A DNA stretch of 64,000 bases from JAZDEY01 sp043808325 [NCBI: Candidatus Eiseniibacteriota bacterium] (GCA_043808325.1 JAZDEY010000064.1:83908-147907); one strand, 5' to 3'; numbered from the stretch's first letter, positions 24,993 to 36,016 are shown. A program made the numbers and translations. The notes: generated by a model not told the origin, from the letters alone.

Positions 24993-27854
24993 TTACCCTG
25001 AAGTCACTTTTTTTTCAAGCCCGTATCGGTGCGATTCCTCTTCGAAGATGCGCTTGAGGACCTGACCGGTATAGGACCTCCGGCAGGCCGCAATCTCTTC
25101 GGGGGCACCCTCGGCCACGATCTCGCCGCCCGCATCCCCACCCTCCGGGCCGAGATCGATGATGTGATCGGCAACCTTTATGCAGTCCGGATTGTGCTCG
25201 ATGATCACTACGGTGTTACCCCTGTCAACCAGCCGCCTGAGGACATCGAGGAGCATCATGGTGTCCTCGAAATGGAGGCCCGTGGTCGGCTCATCAAGAA
25301 TGTAGAGTGTCCGGCCGGTGCTGACTTTGGAGAGCTCCCTTGCGAGCTTCACTCGTTGAGCCTCCCCTCCCGATAAAGTGGTGGCAGGCTGCCCCAACTG
25401 AATATAGCCGAGGCCGACATCATAGAGAGTATCGAGCTTCCTTCTCACTGCGGGGATATTCGCGAGAAACTCCCGTGCCTCGGCCACGGTCATTTCCAGG
25501 ACCTCGGCGATATCCCTGCCCTTATACCTGATGTCGAGGGTCTCGCGTTCATAGCGCTTGCCCTTACAGACATCGCATCTCACGTAGACGTCAGGCAGGA
25601 AATGCATCTCGATCTTTATGACGCCGTCCCCTTCGCAGGCCTCACAACGTCCCCCCTTGACATTGAAACTGAACCTGCCCGGCCGGTAGCCTCTGACCCT
25701 GGCTTCGGGGACCTGGGCGAAGATGTCCCTGATCGGGCCGAAAAGACCTGTATAGGTTGCGGGGTTGGACCGCGGTGTCCGGCCGATCGGAGACTGATCG
25801 ATGTCGATCACCTTGTCGACAAGTTCGACCCCATCGATGCCGGCGTGCTCCCCCGGCTCGTCCTTGGATGTATAGAAGTGCCGGGCCAGCGCCCGATAGA
25901 GAATCTCATTCACGAGCGTGCTCTTGCCCGACCCCGAGACGCCTGTGACGCAGGTCAGGGTGCCTAGCGGAACCCTGACGTCGATGTCCTTCAGGTTATG
26001 TTGGCGCGCACCGCGTATCACTATTGCCCGGCCGCTGCCTTTGCGCCTCTCCATCGGCGTGGGAATCCACTTCTCTCCGCTCAAGTACTTGCCGGTCAGC
26101 GAATTCGGATTGGCCTTAACCTCGTCCGGCGTTCCGACCGCGACCACCCTGCCACCATCCTTGCCGGCTCCGGGGCCGAGATCGATCAGATAATCGGCCG
26201 CCAATATGGTCTCGCGGTCGTGTTCGACCACGATCACCGTGTTGCCCAGATCTCTCAGCCGCTTCAGGGTATTGAGAAGCCTGCGGTTGTCACGCATGTG
26301 CAGCCCGATGCTGGGCTCATCCAGCACATAGAGCACTCCGACCAGACTCGACCCGATCTGGGTGGCGAGCCGGATCCGCTGTAACTCCCCACCGGCGAGT
26401 GTGGATGCCGACCTCGAGAGGGTGAGATAGCCCAACCCTACGTCGGCCATGAATCTCAATCTCTCCCCTATCTCTTTGACAATCGGTGAGGCGACTTTCC
26501 TTGAAGCGGCAGGGATCTCGAGACCGGCAAAAAACCTGAGCGCCTGCTCCACGGAGAGCTCGGTCACTTCGCTTATCGATCTGCCTGCGACTTTGACCGA
26601 CAGGCTCTCAGGCTTGAGCCGTGTGCCCCGGCAGGTCGGGCAGGGCTTCATGGTCATTAATTGCTCCAACCATGACCTGATCCCTTCAGACTCGGTCTCC
26701 ATGTAGCGCCGCTCCAGGTTGGGAATGATGCCTTCAAAGGGGGAGACATACTCCGAGTGGCCGCGCCGCGTCGCGAATTTGAACACAATCTCGTCATCGC
26801 CCGAGCCATATAGAATCGCACGCTTGTGCGTCTCGGAAAGCGCGGCGAAAGGTTTCTCGAGCGATATACCGTAGCGGTCCGCAACGCACTCGATCATTGC
26901 CCAGGTCACGCTGGCGCGCCGCTTGCCCCATGGCACTATCGCCCCGTCGGCAATCGAGATCGAGCCGTCCGGAGCCACAAGCGCAGCATCGATCTCAAGT
27001 TTTCTGCCTATGCCGTCGCATACCGGGCAGGCGCCATAGGGGCTGTTGAAGGAAAACATGCGCGGCGAGATCTCGGGAAAGCCTACGCCGCAGTCGACGC
27101 AGGCAAATAGCTGGCTCAGCACCCGTTCCTCTCGGTTGCCGATAGCCACGGTCACAATTCCGTTGCCCATCTTGAGAGCGGTCTCGATCGAGTCGGCAAG
27201 CCGCCACCTGATGTCAGCCCCAATCTTCAGTCGGTCGACCACCACTTCGATCGTGTGTTTCCTTTTCTTGTCGATCTTGATCCTTCCGTCAAGGTCGTAG
27301 AGCACGCCATCGATCCTGGCTCGGACGAAACCTTCGCGGCTTGCTTTCTCAAGAAGGTTTCGGTGCTCGCCTTTGCGGCCGCGAACCAGAGGCGCCAGTA
27401 TCTGAACGGCAAGACCCGGCTTGAGATCCAGGAGGCCGTCGACCATCTGCTCGACCGTCTGGTGGGAGATCGCTTTGCCGCACTTGAAGCAATGGGGCGT
27501 GCCCACCCGCGCAAACAGCAGCCGGAGGTAATCATAGATTTCGGTTATCGTGCCGACAGTGGATCTCGGATTGGTGCCGGCGGTGCGCTGCTCGATACTT
27601 ATCGAAGGCGACAACCCCTCGATGTAGTCGACATCGGGCTTTTCCATCTGCCCGAGAAACTGGCGCGCGTAGGTCGAGAGCGACTCCACGTACCGCCGCT
27701 GTCCCTCGGCATATATGGTGTCGAAAGCAAGCGAAGACTTGCCTGAACCGCTCAGTCCGGTGATAACCGTTATCATGTCCCGCGGGATCCTGATGTCTAT
27801 GGACTTGAGGTTGTGCTCGCGGGCGCCCCTGACGATTATGTGATTCTTTGACAT
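24993..27854 (-). CDS. uvrA: Excinuclease ABC subunit A
   Basis: About 953 residues, the normal length of UvrA, the damage-recognising ATPase of nucleotide excision repair. It shows two ABC modules: Walker [13 protein letters not shown] near the N-terminus and [15 protein letters not shown] in the second half, with signatures [14 protein letters not shown] and [14 protein letters not shown] and D-E-P in [10 protein letters not shown] and [10 protein letters not shown]. Zinc-finger cysteine pairs are present (CxxC in [30 protein letters not shown]). I chose the ATG at 27854 ([17 protein letters not shown]). A frame extending to 28217 would add an Arg-rich non-homologous leader lying inside the TPR gene. 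uvrB is in this window too, 14 kb away. Confidence 0.97.
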   Translation of the reverse strand: MSKNHIIVRGAREHNLKSIDIRIPRDMITVITGLSGSGKSSLAFDTIYAEGQRRYVESLSTYARQFLGQMEKPDVDYIEGLSPSISIEQRTAGTNPRSTVGTITEIYDYLRLLFARVGTPHCFKCGKAISHQTVEQMVDGLLDLKPGLAVQILAPLVRGRKGEHRNLLEKASREGFVRARIDGVLYDLDGRIKIDKKRKHTIEVVVDRLKIGADIRWRLADSIETALKMGNGIVTVAIGNREERVLSQLFACVDCGVGFPEISPRMFSFNSPYGACPVCDGIGRKLEIDAALVAPDGSISIADGAIVPWGKRRASVTWAMIECVADRYGISLEKPFAALSETHKRAILYGSGDDEIVFKFATRRGHSEYVSPFEGIIPNLERRYMETESEGIRSWLEQLMTMKPCPTCRGTRLKPESLSVKVAGRSISEVTELSVEQALRFFAGLEIPAASRKVASPIVKEIGERLRFMADVGLGYLTLSRSASTLAGGELQRIRLATQIGSSLVGVLYVLDEPSIGLHMRDNRRLLNTLKRLRDLGNTVIVVEHDRETILAADYLIDLGPGAGKDGGRVVAVGTPDEVKANPNSLTGKYLSGEKWIPTPMERRKGSGRAIVIRGARQHNLKDIDVRVPLGTLTCVTGVSGSGKSTLVNEILYRALARHFYTSKDEPGEHAGIDGVELVDKVIDIDQSPIGRTPRSNPATYTGLFGPIRDIFAQVPEARVRGYRPGRFSFNVKGGRCEACEGDGVIKIEMHFLPDVYVRCDVCKGKRYERETLDIRYKGRDIAEVLEMTVAEAREFLANIPAVRRKLDTLYDVGLGYIQLGQPATTLSGGEAQRVKLARELSKVSTGRTLYILDEPTTGLHFEDTMMLLDVLRRLVDRGNTVVIIEHNPDCIKVADHIIDLGPEGGDAGGEIVAEGAPEEIAACRRSYTGQVLKRIFEEESHRYGLEKKVTSG

Positions 27855-27873
27855 TGCCTCTCCCAGACCGCCA

Positions 27874-30800
27874 CTACTTGCCGCCCGGCCCCTTCCCTTG
27901 CTTTGCCCCCAGCAGTTCGGCCAGCCTCGCTTCGGAGGCCTTACCCCAATCGGAGGTCTTGCCGAACTTGCGGACGTTCTGCCTATAGATTGTTGTCGCG
28001 TGATCGACCAGGCCGGCCTTCTCGCACTCCTCCCCCGCGGTGAAGGCCGCCGTGCCGGCCCACTGCGCCTCCTTCGGGTAGAGATAGCCGGTGCGCAGAA
28101 ACTCGCACGCCGCTCGCAACGGCTCACCCATCTCCGAGTACGACCCCGCAATCCAGAATTGTATCTCGGCCCGGGTGGAGGCCTTCTCAGCGTACTGGAG
28201 CGCGCCGGTGTATACATCTATGGCCTGGGCCGGCTTGTTGTCATTCTGAAGGCACAAGCCGCACCGCACCAGCGATCTCTCGAACTGCTCTGAGAAGGGG
28301 AACCTCAGCGCCAGCTCCCGATAAGCTTCAGCGGCCTGCCCGGACCCTCCAATCTCCTCGAGCGCAAGCCCCTGGTTGAAGAGGGCGTCTCGCACAAGCG
28401 AAGGCTTATCCGATAGGGCCGCCAGCCCGAAGTAGAGCGCCGAAAAATCGAACTTCTGCATAAGGTAGTAGGCGCTGCCAAGTTTGAAGCAGGCGTCCCG
28501 ATAGAACTCCGAGGCGGGAAAATCGTCAACTATTCGTCTGAAGGCTTGTTCCGCTCGGGGATAGTCGCCGCGCACCAGCAGACCGATACCCCTTCGATAC
28601 AGAACCTCGGCCACCAGGGGATTCTGTCCGGCGGAGGCAAGAAGGCTATCGCTTGGGGCCTGTGAGGTGCTGTCGGGGGTTTCCCCCAGCAGTGCAAGCA
28701 CGCTTGCCAGCCCCATCTCATCATGGGATTCACCATCCAAAGGGAAACGTCGTCTAAACTCTTGGCGCGCCTCGGTACATTGTCCGGGACGGCCGGATGA
28801 ACACGCGTATCTGCCGCGCTCCCGGAGGAGAGTGTAGGTATCAAAGATGTCATCGGGATCAGGTCTGGCGGACTCGAGCAGCGCCACGGCGGCCTCCGGA
28901 TCATCTTTCCAGACGAGCCGTGAACCGACGAGCGAGGCCTCGCAAGCGGCAGACGACGGACCGGCAGCAATTTTCTCAAGGATGCCCACCGCCAGCCGTT
29001 TGTAGCCGGAGACGCCGAGCGCATAGGCAACCACGGTCCGCTTCGAATCACCTAGCCTCTGTCGTGCTTGTGGCAGGGGCGAGTCGACGGCCGCAAGAGC
29101 GGCCTCAACTCCGTCTCTCTCCGTGATTCTTAGGCTCAGCCTTAACCTGGCCCGATCCATCAGGGCAGCGGGGGCTAGGCGCGCAAGCGCGGCGCGGTAA
29201 TATGCGATGCTCGAGTCCGGCTGGCCGGCGACATCATAACACCGGGCAAGCTCGTAGCAGACTTGCGGAGAGCCGGCGCCCCGCCTGAGGTAGTCCAGCC
29301 CCTTGGCGACACCGCCCGAATAAACGTAGCACTCGCCGATCCCCACGTTGGCCAGCATCACTATCACCGGGTCATGCGACTTCTGCGCACACCAAACATA
29401 GGCCTCGCGCGCGCCGCCGTAATCCCCGGCCAGAAACTTCAATCGTGCGAGAGCGATTGCAGCAAGAGGGGCCTGCTTGGAAGAACCGAATTCGGTAACG
29501 ATGCGGTCAAGGGACATCGCGCACCGGTCGTATACTCCGGCGTCGCCTTTCAGGAAGAGCTGATACAGAAGGCCGGCAACACTGTAAAGGGAAGCCGCCG
29601 CGAGGTCCCTGCGCGCGCTCAGGCCCAGTGCGATTTCAGCGGCCGCGGGACGCGCATGCTCGAGCCAATCGGTGGAGAGTTTGACTGCCGCCGTCACCTC
29701 ATCGGGCTTGACCGCCTTTGAGGCCGCAAGAGACCGCAGGATGCTGAGCGCCTCCGCTCGCCTGGCGTCACCGGATTGGATATCGCCGGGATTCTTGAGC
29801 GCCTCAAGCGCGAGTGCGCGGGCAAGTTTAAGCTTCACCCGATCGAGGTCACTGCCCGGGGGAGTCGCACCGGCCACCTTCCTGTAGTAGACCTCGGCCC
29901 TCTCGTAGTCTCTCAGCCTCTCCATAAAGAGGTCGCCCAACTCGAGGTCGGATGCGCCCTTCTTGGCGATTTTCTCGACCTCCTTTGCTATGTCGATATC
30001 AGGCTGAGCAAGGTTCTTGAGAAGGAAGGCCTGTCTTTCGCACCGCATACCGGCGGCGGACGGGAGCGGCGACTGCGACACCATTTCGCAAATCGCCTGG
30101 GCCTTCTCCCAGTCGCCCGCGCTTTCAACCAGCACTGCAACCTCGGCGAGTGCTTGATCGTCGAGGCCCACTTTGAGGCCTTCCACCATTGTTTTGAGCT
30201 CGGCCAGGGCAAGGTCCTTAAGGCCGAAGTCAATCAGGACTCGCGTGAGGGCGAGGCGCTCATCGGGCGCCAGTTGAGCCAACAGCGGACGGATACCGGT
30301 GCCCAGATCCTTCACGATCTCTTCCAGCCTTTGGGGAGCAAGCGTGAGACACGCACCCAGACACCGTGCCTTCAGCCCGGGGTCGGCGACCGCTTTGACC
30401 AGTACGGCCAAACTATCTCCGTGAGAGCCCGGCGCGGGATCACCAAGTGCGCGGGCATACTTCAGGTCTTGTCTCGCCACGAGCGGAAGATTGCGCCCGA
30501 GCAGAGCGTCGCAATACGGTCTCATGTCCTCACCCGCTTCAGCGAGACGCACGATGGAACCTATCGTTCCGGGGCAGGTCCCGGGCACAAAGGTGGTGTC
30601 GGCGACCAACGATTTGACCAAGGCATGCCAGAGGCTCGGCAGCACGTCTCCGAAACGGATGGCAAGATCGCATCCGTCCTGCTGGGGCAGAGCCGCTCCC
30701 CGTTTTGACATTTCCTTCGTTATCCCGAGGGCGCCGGCAAGATTGCCATCTCTAAGATTGCATCTGACCAGGCCGAGCCCCGCGTCCGGCGACCCAGCTT

Positions 30801-31398
30801 TCCAGACCTCCTCGTAGAGTTTGACGGCCACGGAGGCATCTCCCCCCATCTCCTCAGCCTTCGCCCGCCACATCAAATAATCAGGGCGCAGGCCACCCTT
30901 CACGTGAGGCTCGATCGCTACGAGGTTCAGCAGGGCTTCCTTGGTGAGCCCCAGGCTAAGCTGGCACTCGGCTCTGAGGAGTACGCTTTCCACTAATCTG
31001 TCCTCAGGCGGGAGCATGGCCGCCAACGTGTCGAGAATCCCGACCGCATGCCGGTAGCGGCCCGCTCCAAAGAGGCTATATGACTTTATCATGAGGGCGG
31101 TGTGATCGACTTCCGGCCGCACCGGCCCGATGCTGTCCGCGAAGGCCAGCACTTCATCAAACCGGCGATTGTGATCCATCTGCCGGGCGTACTCGCTGCA
31201 CGCTCGAAGGTCGCCTGCCTCAAGACACAGCCGCTTGAGTTCAGTCAGGTAGAGCGCGCCGAGATCGGAATCCCTCAGGTAGGTCGGGAAGTCGGAGGTC
31301 TTGGGAGAGCCCGCGCGTTCGGCGGAAACCGCAAAGGGGACGCATGTGCCGATGGCAGCCAACAATACGATAGCAAGAAGCCCTGCCAGTCTCTTCAC
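27874..31398 (-). CDS. Large secreted TPR-repeat protein
   Basis: 1174 residues. A signal peptide (about 1-26, [23 protein letters not shown]) is followed by tandem alpha-helical hairpins across the whole length, many with TPR-like spacing. The clearest repeats are near the C-terminus ([53 protein letters not shown]), resembling BamD/YbgF-type outer-membrane tetratricopeptide modules. Probably a periplasmic scaffold or assembly protein. The start is GTG at 31398 with GAGGT nine bases upstream. It is the first gene of the long operon behind the promoter at 31452-31480. The partner proteins are unknown. Confidence 0.85.
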   Translation of the reverse strand: MKRLAGLLAIVLLAAIGTCVPFAVSAERAGSPKTSDFPTYLRDSDLGALYLTELKRLCLEAGDLRACSEYARQMDHNRRFDEVLAFADSIGPVRPEVDHTALMIKSYSLFGAGRYRHAVGILDTLAAMLPPEDRLVESVLLRAECQLSLGLTKEALLNLVAIEPHVKGGLRPDYLMWRAKAEEMGGDASVAVKLYEEVWKAGSPDAGLGLVRCNLRDGNLAGALGITKEMSKRGAALPQQDGCDLAIRFGDVLPSLWHALVKSLVADTTFVPGTCPGTIGSIVRLAEAGEDMRPYCDALLGRNLPLVARQDLKYARALGDPAPGSHGDSLAVLVKAVADPGLKARCLGACLTLAPQRLEEIVKDLGTGIRPLLAQLAPDERLALTRVLIDFGLKDLALAELKTMVEGLKVGLDDQALAEVAVLVESAGDWEKAQAICEMVSQSPLPSAAGMRCERQAFLLKNLAQPDIDIAKEVEKIAKKGASDLELGDLFMERLRDYERAEVYYRKVAGATPPGSDLDRVKLKLARALALEALKNPGDIQSGDARRAEALSILRSLAASKAVKPDEVTAAVKLSTDWLEHARPAAAEIALGLSARRDLAAASLYSVAGLLYQLFLKGDAGVYDRCAMSLDRIVTEFGSSKQAPLAAIALARLKFLAGDYGGAREAYVWCAQKSHDPVIVMLANVGIGECYVYSGGVAKGLDYLRRGAGSPQVCYELARCYDVAGQPDSSIAYYRAALARLAPAALMDRARLRLSLRITERDGVEAALAAVDSPLPQARQRLGDSKRTVVAYALGVSGYKRLAVGILEKIAAGPSSAACEASLVGSRLVWKDDPEAAVALLESARPDPDDIFDTYTLLRERGRYACSSGRPGQCTEARQEFRRRFPLDGESHDEMGLASVLALLGETPDSTSQAPSDSLLASAGQNPLVAEVLYRRGIGLLVRGDYPRAEQAFRRIVDDFPASEFYRDACFKLGSAYYLMQKFDFSALYFGLAALSDKPSLVRDALFNQGLALEEIGGSGQAAEAYRELALRFPFSEQFERSLVRCGLCLQNDNKPAQAIDVYTGALQYAEKASTRAEIQFWIAGSYSEMGEPLRAACEFLRTGYLYPKEAQWAGTAAFTAGEECEKAGLVDHATTIYRQNVRKFGKTSDWGKASEARLAELLGAKQGKGPGGK

Positions 31399-31451
31399 TG
31401 TGTCACGACCTCGGATCTTCTCTCAGGAGAACCTGCAGAAGTGTCGGCTCT

Positions 31452-31480
31452 ATGATAATCGGGCGCCGGGGCACGGTCAA
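31452..31480 (-). promoter_or_regulatory. Sigma-70-type promoter of the TPR-uvrA-gcv operon
   Basis: On the minus strand TTGACC (31475-31480) and TATCAT (31452-31457) are spaced 17 bases apart. Predicted transcription begins about 47 bases upstream of the GTG start. No terminator was found between here and 12.7 kb, and all gaps are short, so the TPR, uvrA, gcv and MutL-linked genes may be one transcript. The rest of the 31399-31571 gap holds nothing else I can identify. Confidence 0.65.
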
Positions 31481-31571
31481 TAGGTTTTGGCTGGAGACGG
31501 TGTACCCGGAGTGGGGACCGGCGGCGACACCGAGGCCTGACGTCGGTCTGGAAGCCGCTGCCGCTCAGGGA

Positions 31572-32369
31572 CTACAGCACACGCGTAAGCACCAGCGCCA
31601 CGAGCCCGGCCGGAATAAGATAGTAACCGAAGAGGTGGAACTTGTTCTTCACGATCGCTCTGAAAAGCAAGGATATGGAGACATAACCGCCCAGGAGAGC
31701 GGCCAGAGCCGCAGCGATGATCACCGAGGGCTCACCACCGACACGCCCACCGAGCACCTCGAGCACGGAGGCGGCAAGGACCGCGGGGACCGAAAGCAGC
31801 AGCGAAAACTCGAAGGCCTCGCGTTTACCTACACCGAGGGCAAGCCCTGTTCCGACCGTGAGGCCCGATCTTGAGAGTCCCGGCACGATCGCAACGGCCT
31901 GGGCCACGCCGATTGCAAGCGCCTGCGGGAGCCGTAGCGCGGTTTTCTCCTTTGACAGCCTTCCCGTCAGCAACACAAAGACACCGGTTATGATCAGCAT
32001 CGCCGAGGTTGCGGTGGCGTTTTCGAAGAGGCGCCCGACGGCGTCCCTCAAGGTCACCCCTACAATCGCAGCCGGCAGCGTTCCTAAGATAAGGTACACC
32101 AGCAGCCTCAGGTCACGCATCTCGGTCTCGAGCATCCCGGTCCCCCTACAGAAGAGGCCTTTGGAACCGGCGAGAAGCATGCTCCCGATTCGCTTCCGGA
32201 GATAGACGATCACCGCCACCACCGTGGCAAAATGGGTTACTACTTCCAGCGTTATGCCGACCTCACGAACCCCGAGAAGCGACTTGGCGATAACCAGATG
32301 ACCGCTGGAACTGACCGGTAGGAATTCGGTCAAGGCCTGAACCAGTCCAAGAACTATGGCATTCAGCAT
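31572..32369 (-). CDS. uppP: Undecaprenyl-diphosphatase
   Basis: 265 residues, eight hydrophobic segments. It carries the BacA/UppP catalytic signature: Q11-x-x-x-E15 with TEFLPVSSSGHLVI (residues 14-27) and PGLSRSGLTVGTGLALG in the second half. It removes a phosphate from undecaprenyl diphosphate to recycle the lipid carrier of cell-wall synthesis; loss sensitises many bacteria to bacitracin. It starts immediately after the UbiA-like gene stop, so the two are co-translated. No additional feature is odd. Confidence 0.96.
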   Translation of the reverse strand: MLNAIVLGLVQALTEFLPVSSSGHLVIAKSLLGVREVGITLEVVTHFATVVAVIVYLRKRIGSMLLAGSKGLFCRGTGMLETEMRDLRLLVYLILGTLPAAIVGVTLRDAVGRLFENATATSAMLIITGVFVLLTGRLSKEKTALRLPQALAIGVAQAVAIVPGLSRSGLTVGTGLALGVGKREAFEFSLLLSVPAVLAASVLEVLGGRVGGEPSVIIAAALAALLGGYVSISLLFRAIVKNKFHLFGYYLIPAGLVALVLTRVL

Positions 32370-33227
32370 CTAGACCCCCGCCAGCACGAAGGCCAGCAAG
32401 CCCGCAGGCATCACCCACTTGAGCATCACCGCCGCGGATCGCGCGGTGCGTTCCATGTCGCCGGCGCCGTAGATTGCCAGGATCATTCTGCGGATGCAAA
32501 TGCCCACGAGAGGATAAATCACAACTGCAACCGGTAGGATGTAGAGCACCCCATAAAGTTTCAATGCAAATGGGAGGAGGCTCAGACCGGCAACACCTGC
32601 AAGACACCATAGCGCAACCACCAGGGCTTTGCGCCCGCCGATCCTGACCGCCAGCGTCCTCTTGCCGGCAGCCCGGTCCCCCCCGGCATCGGCCACGCCT
32701 TTGACGATCTCTCTTGCAAGGTGAAGCACGAGAGCTATCGCGGCCGGCAGCAAACCGGCCTTAAGATCACCGGCCCCCTGTGCTCCCAGGACAAAACCTG
32801 ATGAGGCCACCAGGCCGACCAGAAAATGGCCGTATATGCCCTGGGTCTTCAGTCGCCATGAGTAGAGCCAGAGCAGGACCATCCAGCCAAGATAGAACGC
32901 GGTGCCGGGCTTGCCGCTCAGGATCGCAGGCAGCGCTGCTGCCGTCCACAGGCCGACAGAGAGCCGGAGCGCAGCTCCGGACCCGATCGCACCTACGACC
33001 AGCGCCCGCTCAGGTTTGGTCACCCTGTCGGTGGCCACGTCAAAGCGATCGTTGAGGACATAGGCGCCGGCACACACCAGATAAGCCATCAGGCATGCGG
33101 CAACCGAGTGGGACGGGACTCCGCCGCTTGCGAGGAAGGCCCCCACGCCGACCGAGGCCGCTGCAATCAGGCAGTTGTGCGGCCGCGTCATCAAGATCAC
33201 ATGCTTCAGGGCGCGCACGGAGGTCAC
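32370..33227 (-). CDS. UbiA-family polyprenyltransferase
   Basis: 285 residues with about eight to nine hydrophobic segments. The two aspartate motifs of the UbiA superfamily are intact: NDRFDVATDRVTKPERAL (near residue 59-76) and DAGGDRAAGKRTLAVRIG. The second motif and overall length resemble archaeal-type geranylgeranylglyceryl-phosphate geranylgeranyltransferases and bacterial relatives, rather than UbiA or MenA proper. It transfers an isoprenoid to an unknown acceptor at the membrane. The ATG overlaps the stop of the upstream TPR gene by four bases (ATGA). Pairing with uppP, another polyprenyl-phosphate enzyme, suggests lipid carrier or membrane-lipid metabolism. The substrate cannot be read from the sequence. 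Confidence 0.85.
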   Translation of the reverse strand: MTSVRALKHVILMTRPHNCLIAAASVGVGAFLASGGVPSHSVAACLMAYLVCAGAYVLNDRFDVATDRVTKPERALVVGAIGSGAALRLSVGLWTAAALPAILSGKPGTAFYLGWMVLLWLYSWRLKTQGIYGHFLVGLVASSGFVLGAQGAGDLKAGLLPAAIALVLHLAREIVKGVADAGGDRAAGKRTLAVRIGGRKALVVALWCLAGVAGLSLLPFALKLYGVLYILPVAVVIYPLVGICIRRMILAIYGAGDMERTARSAAVMLKWVMPAGLLAFVLAGV

Positions 33228-34294
33228 TGGCGGAGACTCTCTGCTTTCTTGTAGGCTTCCATTGCCTTGGACTTATCGCCCTTGTGGTCGTAAGCGATGC
33301 CGAGATAGTAATAGCTTCTCCAATCCTGTGGCTGAACCGCAACCGACCTCTCAAAGCAGGCTATCGCCCCATCCACGTCGCTCTGCCCAAGGTAGGCAGT
33401 GCCGAGATAGAAGTAGGCCCTCGCGTTATCGGCATCCAGTTCGAGACATCTGGACAGGCACTTGGCCGCCTTGGAATGAAGTCCCTTGCGAATGTAAACC
33501 AGCGCCAGGTTGAACAGGGCCTTTGCGGAATCGGGCTCGATCTCAAGGGCTTTACGGAACTCGCCGATCGCCTCCTCGAGGTCGCCCCGATTACTGAGGG
33601 CCATGCCCAGATTGTAGTGCTCATCGGCCCCGCGGCCACCAAGCAGAATAGCCGTCCTGAACTCCTGAATGGCCTCATCATACATCCCGGTGTCACCGTA
33701 GATTGCCCCAAGATTGCAGTGCCACTGTGCATTGCGCGGATCCTTGTCGATCGCTTTCTTCAGTTCGCCGATCGCGATCTCCTTCCTGGCCATCTTGTCA
33801 TAGATCAAAGCCATCTCACTGTGGGCCTTGGCGCACGAGCCGTCATACTTGAGACACCTCTTGAAGACCGCCAGCGCCTCATCATAATTGCCGCCGCGCG
33901 CGTAGGTCACACCCAGCCGGTAATAGGCTTCCGCGCATTCCGGCTCAATCGCTATCGCAAGGTTGTGCTCGCGTACGGCGTCGTCGTACATGCCCTTGAG
34001 GTCATAGGCTCTGGCAATCGTGAAGTGGGCCTGCGCGCAGGGCCTGGTCTCGCAGGCTCTCCGCAGGGTTCTTATGGCATCATCGAAGACGCCGAGGTCC
34101 AGCAGGCTTTCTCCGTATGTGATCGAGGCATCGAAATCGTCGGGATGGGCCGCAAGATACTTCTCGAGCAGGGACATCGCCTGGTCAAACTTGCCTGCCG
34201 CCCTCAAAAGGCCCACCAGCTCCGCCAGTGTCCGCCAATCGTCGGGTTTCCTCTTGAGGTCGTTCCTCAGTGCTTTGATCTTATGCTCAAGCAT
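33224..34294 (-). CDS. TPR-repeat protein
   Basis: 356 residues made almost wholly of tetratricopeptide repeats, about nine, with classical W/Y-G-A-Y-P spacing (for example YYRLGVTYARGGNYDEALAV, HCNLGAIYGDTGMYDEAIQE, HYNLGMALSNRGDLEEAIGE, LFNLALVYIRKGLHSKAAKC). There is no signal peptide or membrane segment, so it is likely a cytoplasmic protein-binding scaffold. Its stop overlaps the UbiA-like start (ATGA), and it lies 58 bases after the MglA-like GTPase gene. In MglA systems TPR proteins often act as partners; that link is inferred only from position. Confidence 0.9.
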   Translation of the reverse strand: MLEHKIKALRNDLKRKPDDWRTLAELVGLLRAAGKFDQAMSLLEKYLAAHPDDFDASITYGESLLDLGVFDDAIRTLRRACETRPCAQAHFTIARAYDLKGMYDDAVREHNLAIAIEPECAEAYYRLGVTYARGGNYDEALAVFKRCLKYDGSCAKAHSEMALIYDKMARKEIAIGELKKAIDKDPRNAQWHCNLGAIYGDTGMYDEAIQEFRTAILLGGRGADEHYNLGMALSNRGDLEEAIGEFRKALEIEPDSAKALFNLALVYIRKGLHSKAAKCLSRCLELDADNARAYFYLGTAYLGQSDVDGAIACFERSVAVQPQDWRSYYYLGIAYDHKGDKSKAMEAYKKAESLRQ

Positions 34295-34352
34295 AGTTCA
34301 TCCAAGCCGACACCTTGCGCTTGGAGAAAGGTATCACAGGCCGGGGTTGGTG

Positions 34353-35378
34353 TCAAACCGTCTTGTCGTTCTCGTCTCCAACGATTTCGACGTCAACCGC
34401 TAGATTGACGATCACGTGGCAAGGTTTGCCGCTGCCCGTGACTCTGATGGGAATGGTGAGCTTATTGTCCGGACCGTCGGCCGATCGACCCACCTGGGAG
34501 GAGGTCTCCCTGATCAGGCGTTCGAAATGGCCGGCATCAACCCTACCGCCTCGGGCCCCGTCGTCAACCCTCTCAACGTGCACGCTATGTTCAGTGGGCG
34601 GGCAGGAGACATCGGCTGTAACAAGAGCAGCGGAGGCTTCCTCACCCGGGGAGGGGACATTTGGAGTCGTATCCGTGATCGTGGAAGAAACCTCCCTGCC
34701 CTCTCCCACTGCCTCGCTCACCTCACGGGGCTGCGAGGCAGGTCCGAATGTATCTCCCTGCCCACCCACATCTTGCGTGTCCTGGTCCTGAAGGAGCTGC
34801 TTGCGGAGTTCGTTGAGCACAAGTTTGCTTGCGGCGTTAAGGGTTTCGTAGACTCCCGTGCCGATTGTGGCAACTGCCTCGAAGCTCGGCACCCTGGTAG
34901 GGTTCAGCTCTTGTTCGAGCTTCTCCAGCGGCAGCGCCGTCGGCAGGTCGCGTTTGTTGTACTGAATAACCCACGGGACGTCCTGGAGACTCTTGCCGTA
35001 TTCGCTCAGGTTCGTCTCGAGGTTCTTAAGGCTCTCCCTGTCGGCAGCAAGCTCTTCTGCCCGGGAATCGGCAACAAAAACAATTGCATCGGCGCCCTTC
35101 AGGACCAGTTTGCGCGTCGCATTGTAATAGACCTGGCCGGGTACGGTATAAAGCAGGAACCGGATATTGAAACCTGCTATCTCGCCCCCTTCGATCGGAA
35201 GGAAATCAAAGAAGAGGGTGCGGTCTGCCTTGGTCTTCATCGAGACCATCTTGCCGCGCAGATGCGAAGCAGTCTTGCTATAGATATGCTCCAGATTGGT
35301 GGTCTTGCCGCTGAGCCCCGGCCCGTAATACACGATCTTGGTGTTTATCTCTCTGCCGGAGTAGTTGAAGACTACCAT
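34353..35378 (-). CDS. MglA-like small GTPase with long C-terminal extension
   Basis: About 341 residues. The first ~195 are an MglA GTPase: P-loop YYGPGLSGKTTN (near 18-29), TVPGQVYYNATRKLV as switch II (threonine replaces the usual aspartate, a known MglA feature), VFVADSRAEE, and NKRD as the base-recognition motif. MglA-type GTPases control polarity or motility with a GAP called MglB. No mglB lies nearby. The last ~145 residues are Glu/Ser/Thr-rich and low in complexity with a small beta-like end (IPIRVTGSGKPCHVIVNLAVDVEIV). I chose ATG 35378, which follows GGGGAGGG by six bases. A frame to 35417 is less likely. A 9-bp inverted repeat lies in its leader. Confidence 0.88.
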   Translation of the reverse strand: MVVFNYSGREINTKIVYYGPGLSGKTTNLEHIYSKTASHLRGKMVSMKTKADRTLFFDFLPIEGGEIAGFNIRFLLYTVPGQVYYNATRKLVLKGADAIVFVADSRAEELAADRESLKNLETNLSEYGKSLQDVPWVIQYNKRDLPTALPLEKLEQELNPTRVPSFEAVATIGTGVYETLNAASKLVLNELRKQLLQDQDTQDVGGQGDTFGPASQPREVSEAVGEGREVSSTITDTTPNVPSPGEEASAALVTADVSCPPTEHSVHVERVDDGARGGRVDAGHFERLIRETSSQVGRSADGPDNKLTIPIRVTGSGKPCHVIVNLAVDVEIVGDENDKTV

Positions 35379-35418
35379 ACGCGACCCTCCCCGGTCTGTG
35401 TTGTCCTGAGCCTTCACC

Positions 35419-35457
35419 CGCGGAGCATCGCAACATCCATGCCAGGGCTGCTCCGCG
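35419..35457 (-). repeat. Perfect 9-bp inverted repeat in the MglA-like gene leader
   Basis: CGCGGAGCA (35419-35427) and TGCTCCGCG (35449-35457) flank a 21-base loop, about 40 bases upstream of the GTPase start. As RNA it would form a GC-rich hairpin in the 5' leader. It could be an attenuator, an operator or chance. No U-rich tail follows. Confidence 0.35.
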
Positions 35458-35587
35458 ATCGGGGAAGAACGATTTCCCGACAGGCTTGATTTCTATAAGG
35501 ATAGGCGATCTTGCAGAAAGCCATTCAAAGGAAGATCAAAGGAGCATTGCATGAGGCAACTCGGTCGGCAGAATGCAATTCAGATTG

Positions 35588-35998
35588 CTAATCGTCTCTC
35601 TTGAGCCAGACTCCGCAGGTTTCCTCGATCCGAGGGGGGAATTGCGGGGAATCGAAGTACTGCGCATAGTGGGAAAGAATGCGCGGCTTGATCTCGGCAT
35701 AGCCCCCTGAGGGAAAATACCGGGTAATCTTATGATACATCCCGTCCTTCTCAGAGTAGATCAGCATTGAAAACCGGAGTACCTTCTCATAATTGGCATC
35801 TGAGTATGAGACATTGGGGTCACCGTCTATGTCGAACCAGATTGAGACGCTCTCTTCGGCCACCGTGAAATTGTGCTTGCCGGTCATCAGGTGTTTCCAA
35901 AGGTGGAAGACCTCGAGCGGCACGAATCGTACCGACTCTTGCAGATTGCCTGCATCCGGTCTCCGGACCTTGCATCGCACGATCTTTTCCTTGGCCAT
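35588..35998 (-). CDS. Hypothetical small protein
   Basis: 136 residues with no signal peptide or membrane helix. It has no motif I recognise. The N-terminus is basic (MAKEKIVRCKVRRPD), followed by a mixed alpha/beta pattern (VRFVPLEVFHLWKHL, VSIWFDIDGDPNVSYSDAN, FSMLIYSEKDGMYHKITRYFPS). It has its own promoter-like region upstream and lies 170 bases before the MglA-like leader, so it may be monocistronic or head that transcript. It could regulate or bind a ligand, but there is no direct sign of function. Confidence 0.7.
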   Translation of the reverse strand: MAKEKIVRCKVRRPDAGNLQESVRFVPLEVFHLWKHLMTGKHNFTVAEESVSIWFDIDGDPNVSYSDANYEKVLRFSMLIYSEKDGMYHKITRYFPSGGYAEIKPRILSHYAQYFDSPQFPPRIEETCGVWLKRDD

Positions 35999-36016
35999 TA
36001 TTCTGACCCCCGCGAC

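Noticed and set aside
27855-28217. N-terminal extension of uvrA
   Set aside because: Arg/Pro/Ser-rich and lies inside the TPR gene; UvrA starts normally at 27854.
35551-35604. Plus-strand 17-codon frame with an AAAGGAG site
   Set aside because: Overlaps the 3' end of the orphan gene on the other strand and has no promoter I can support.
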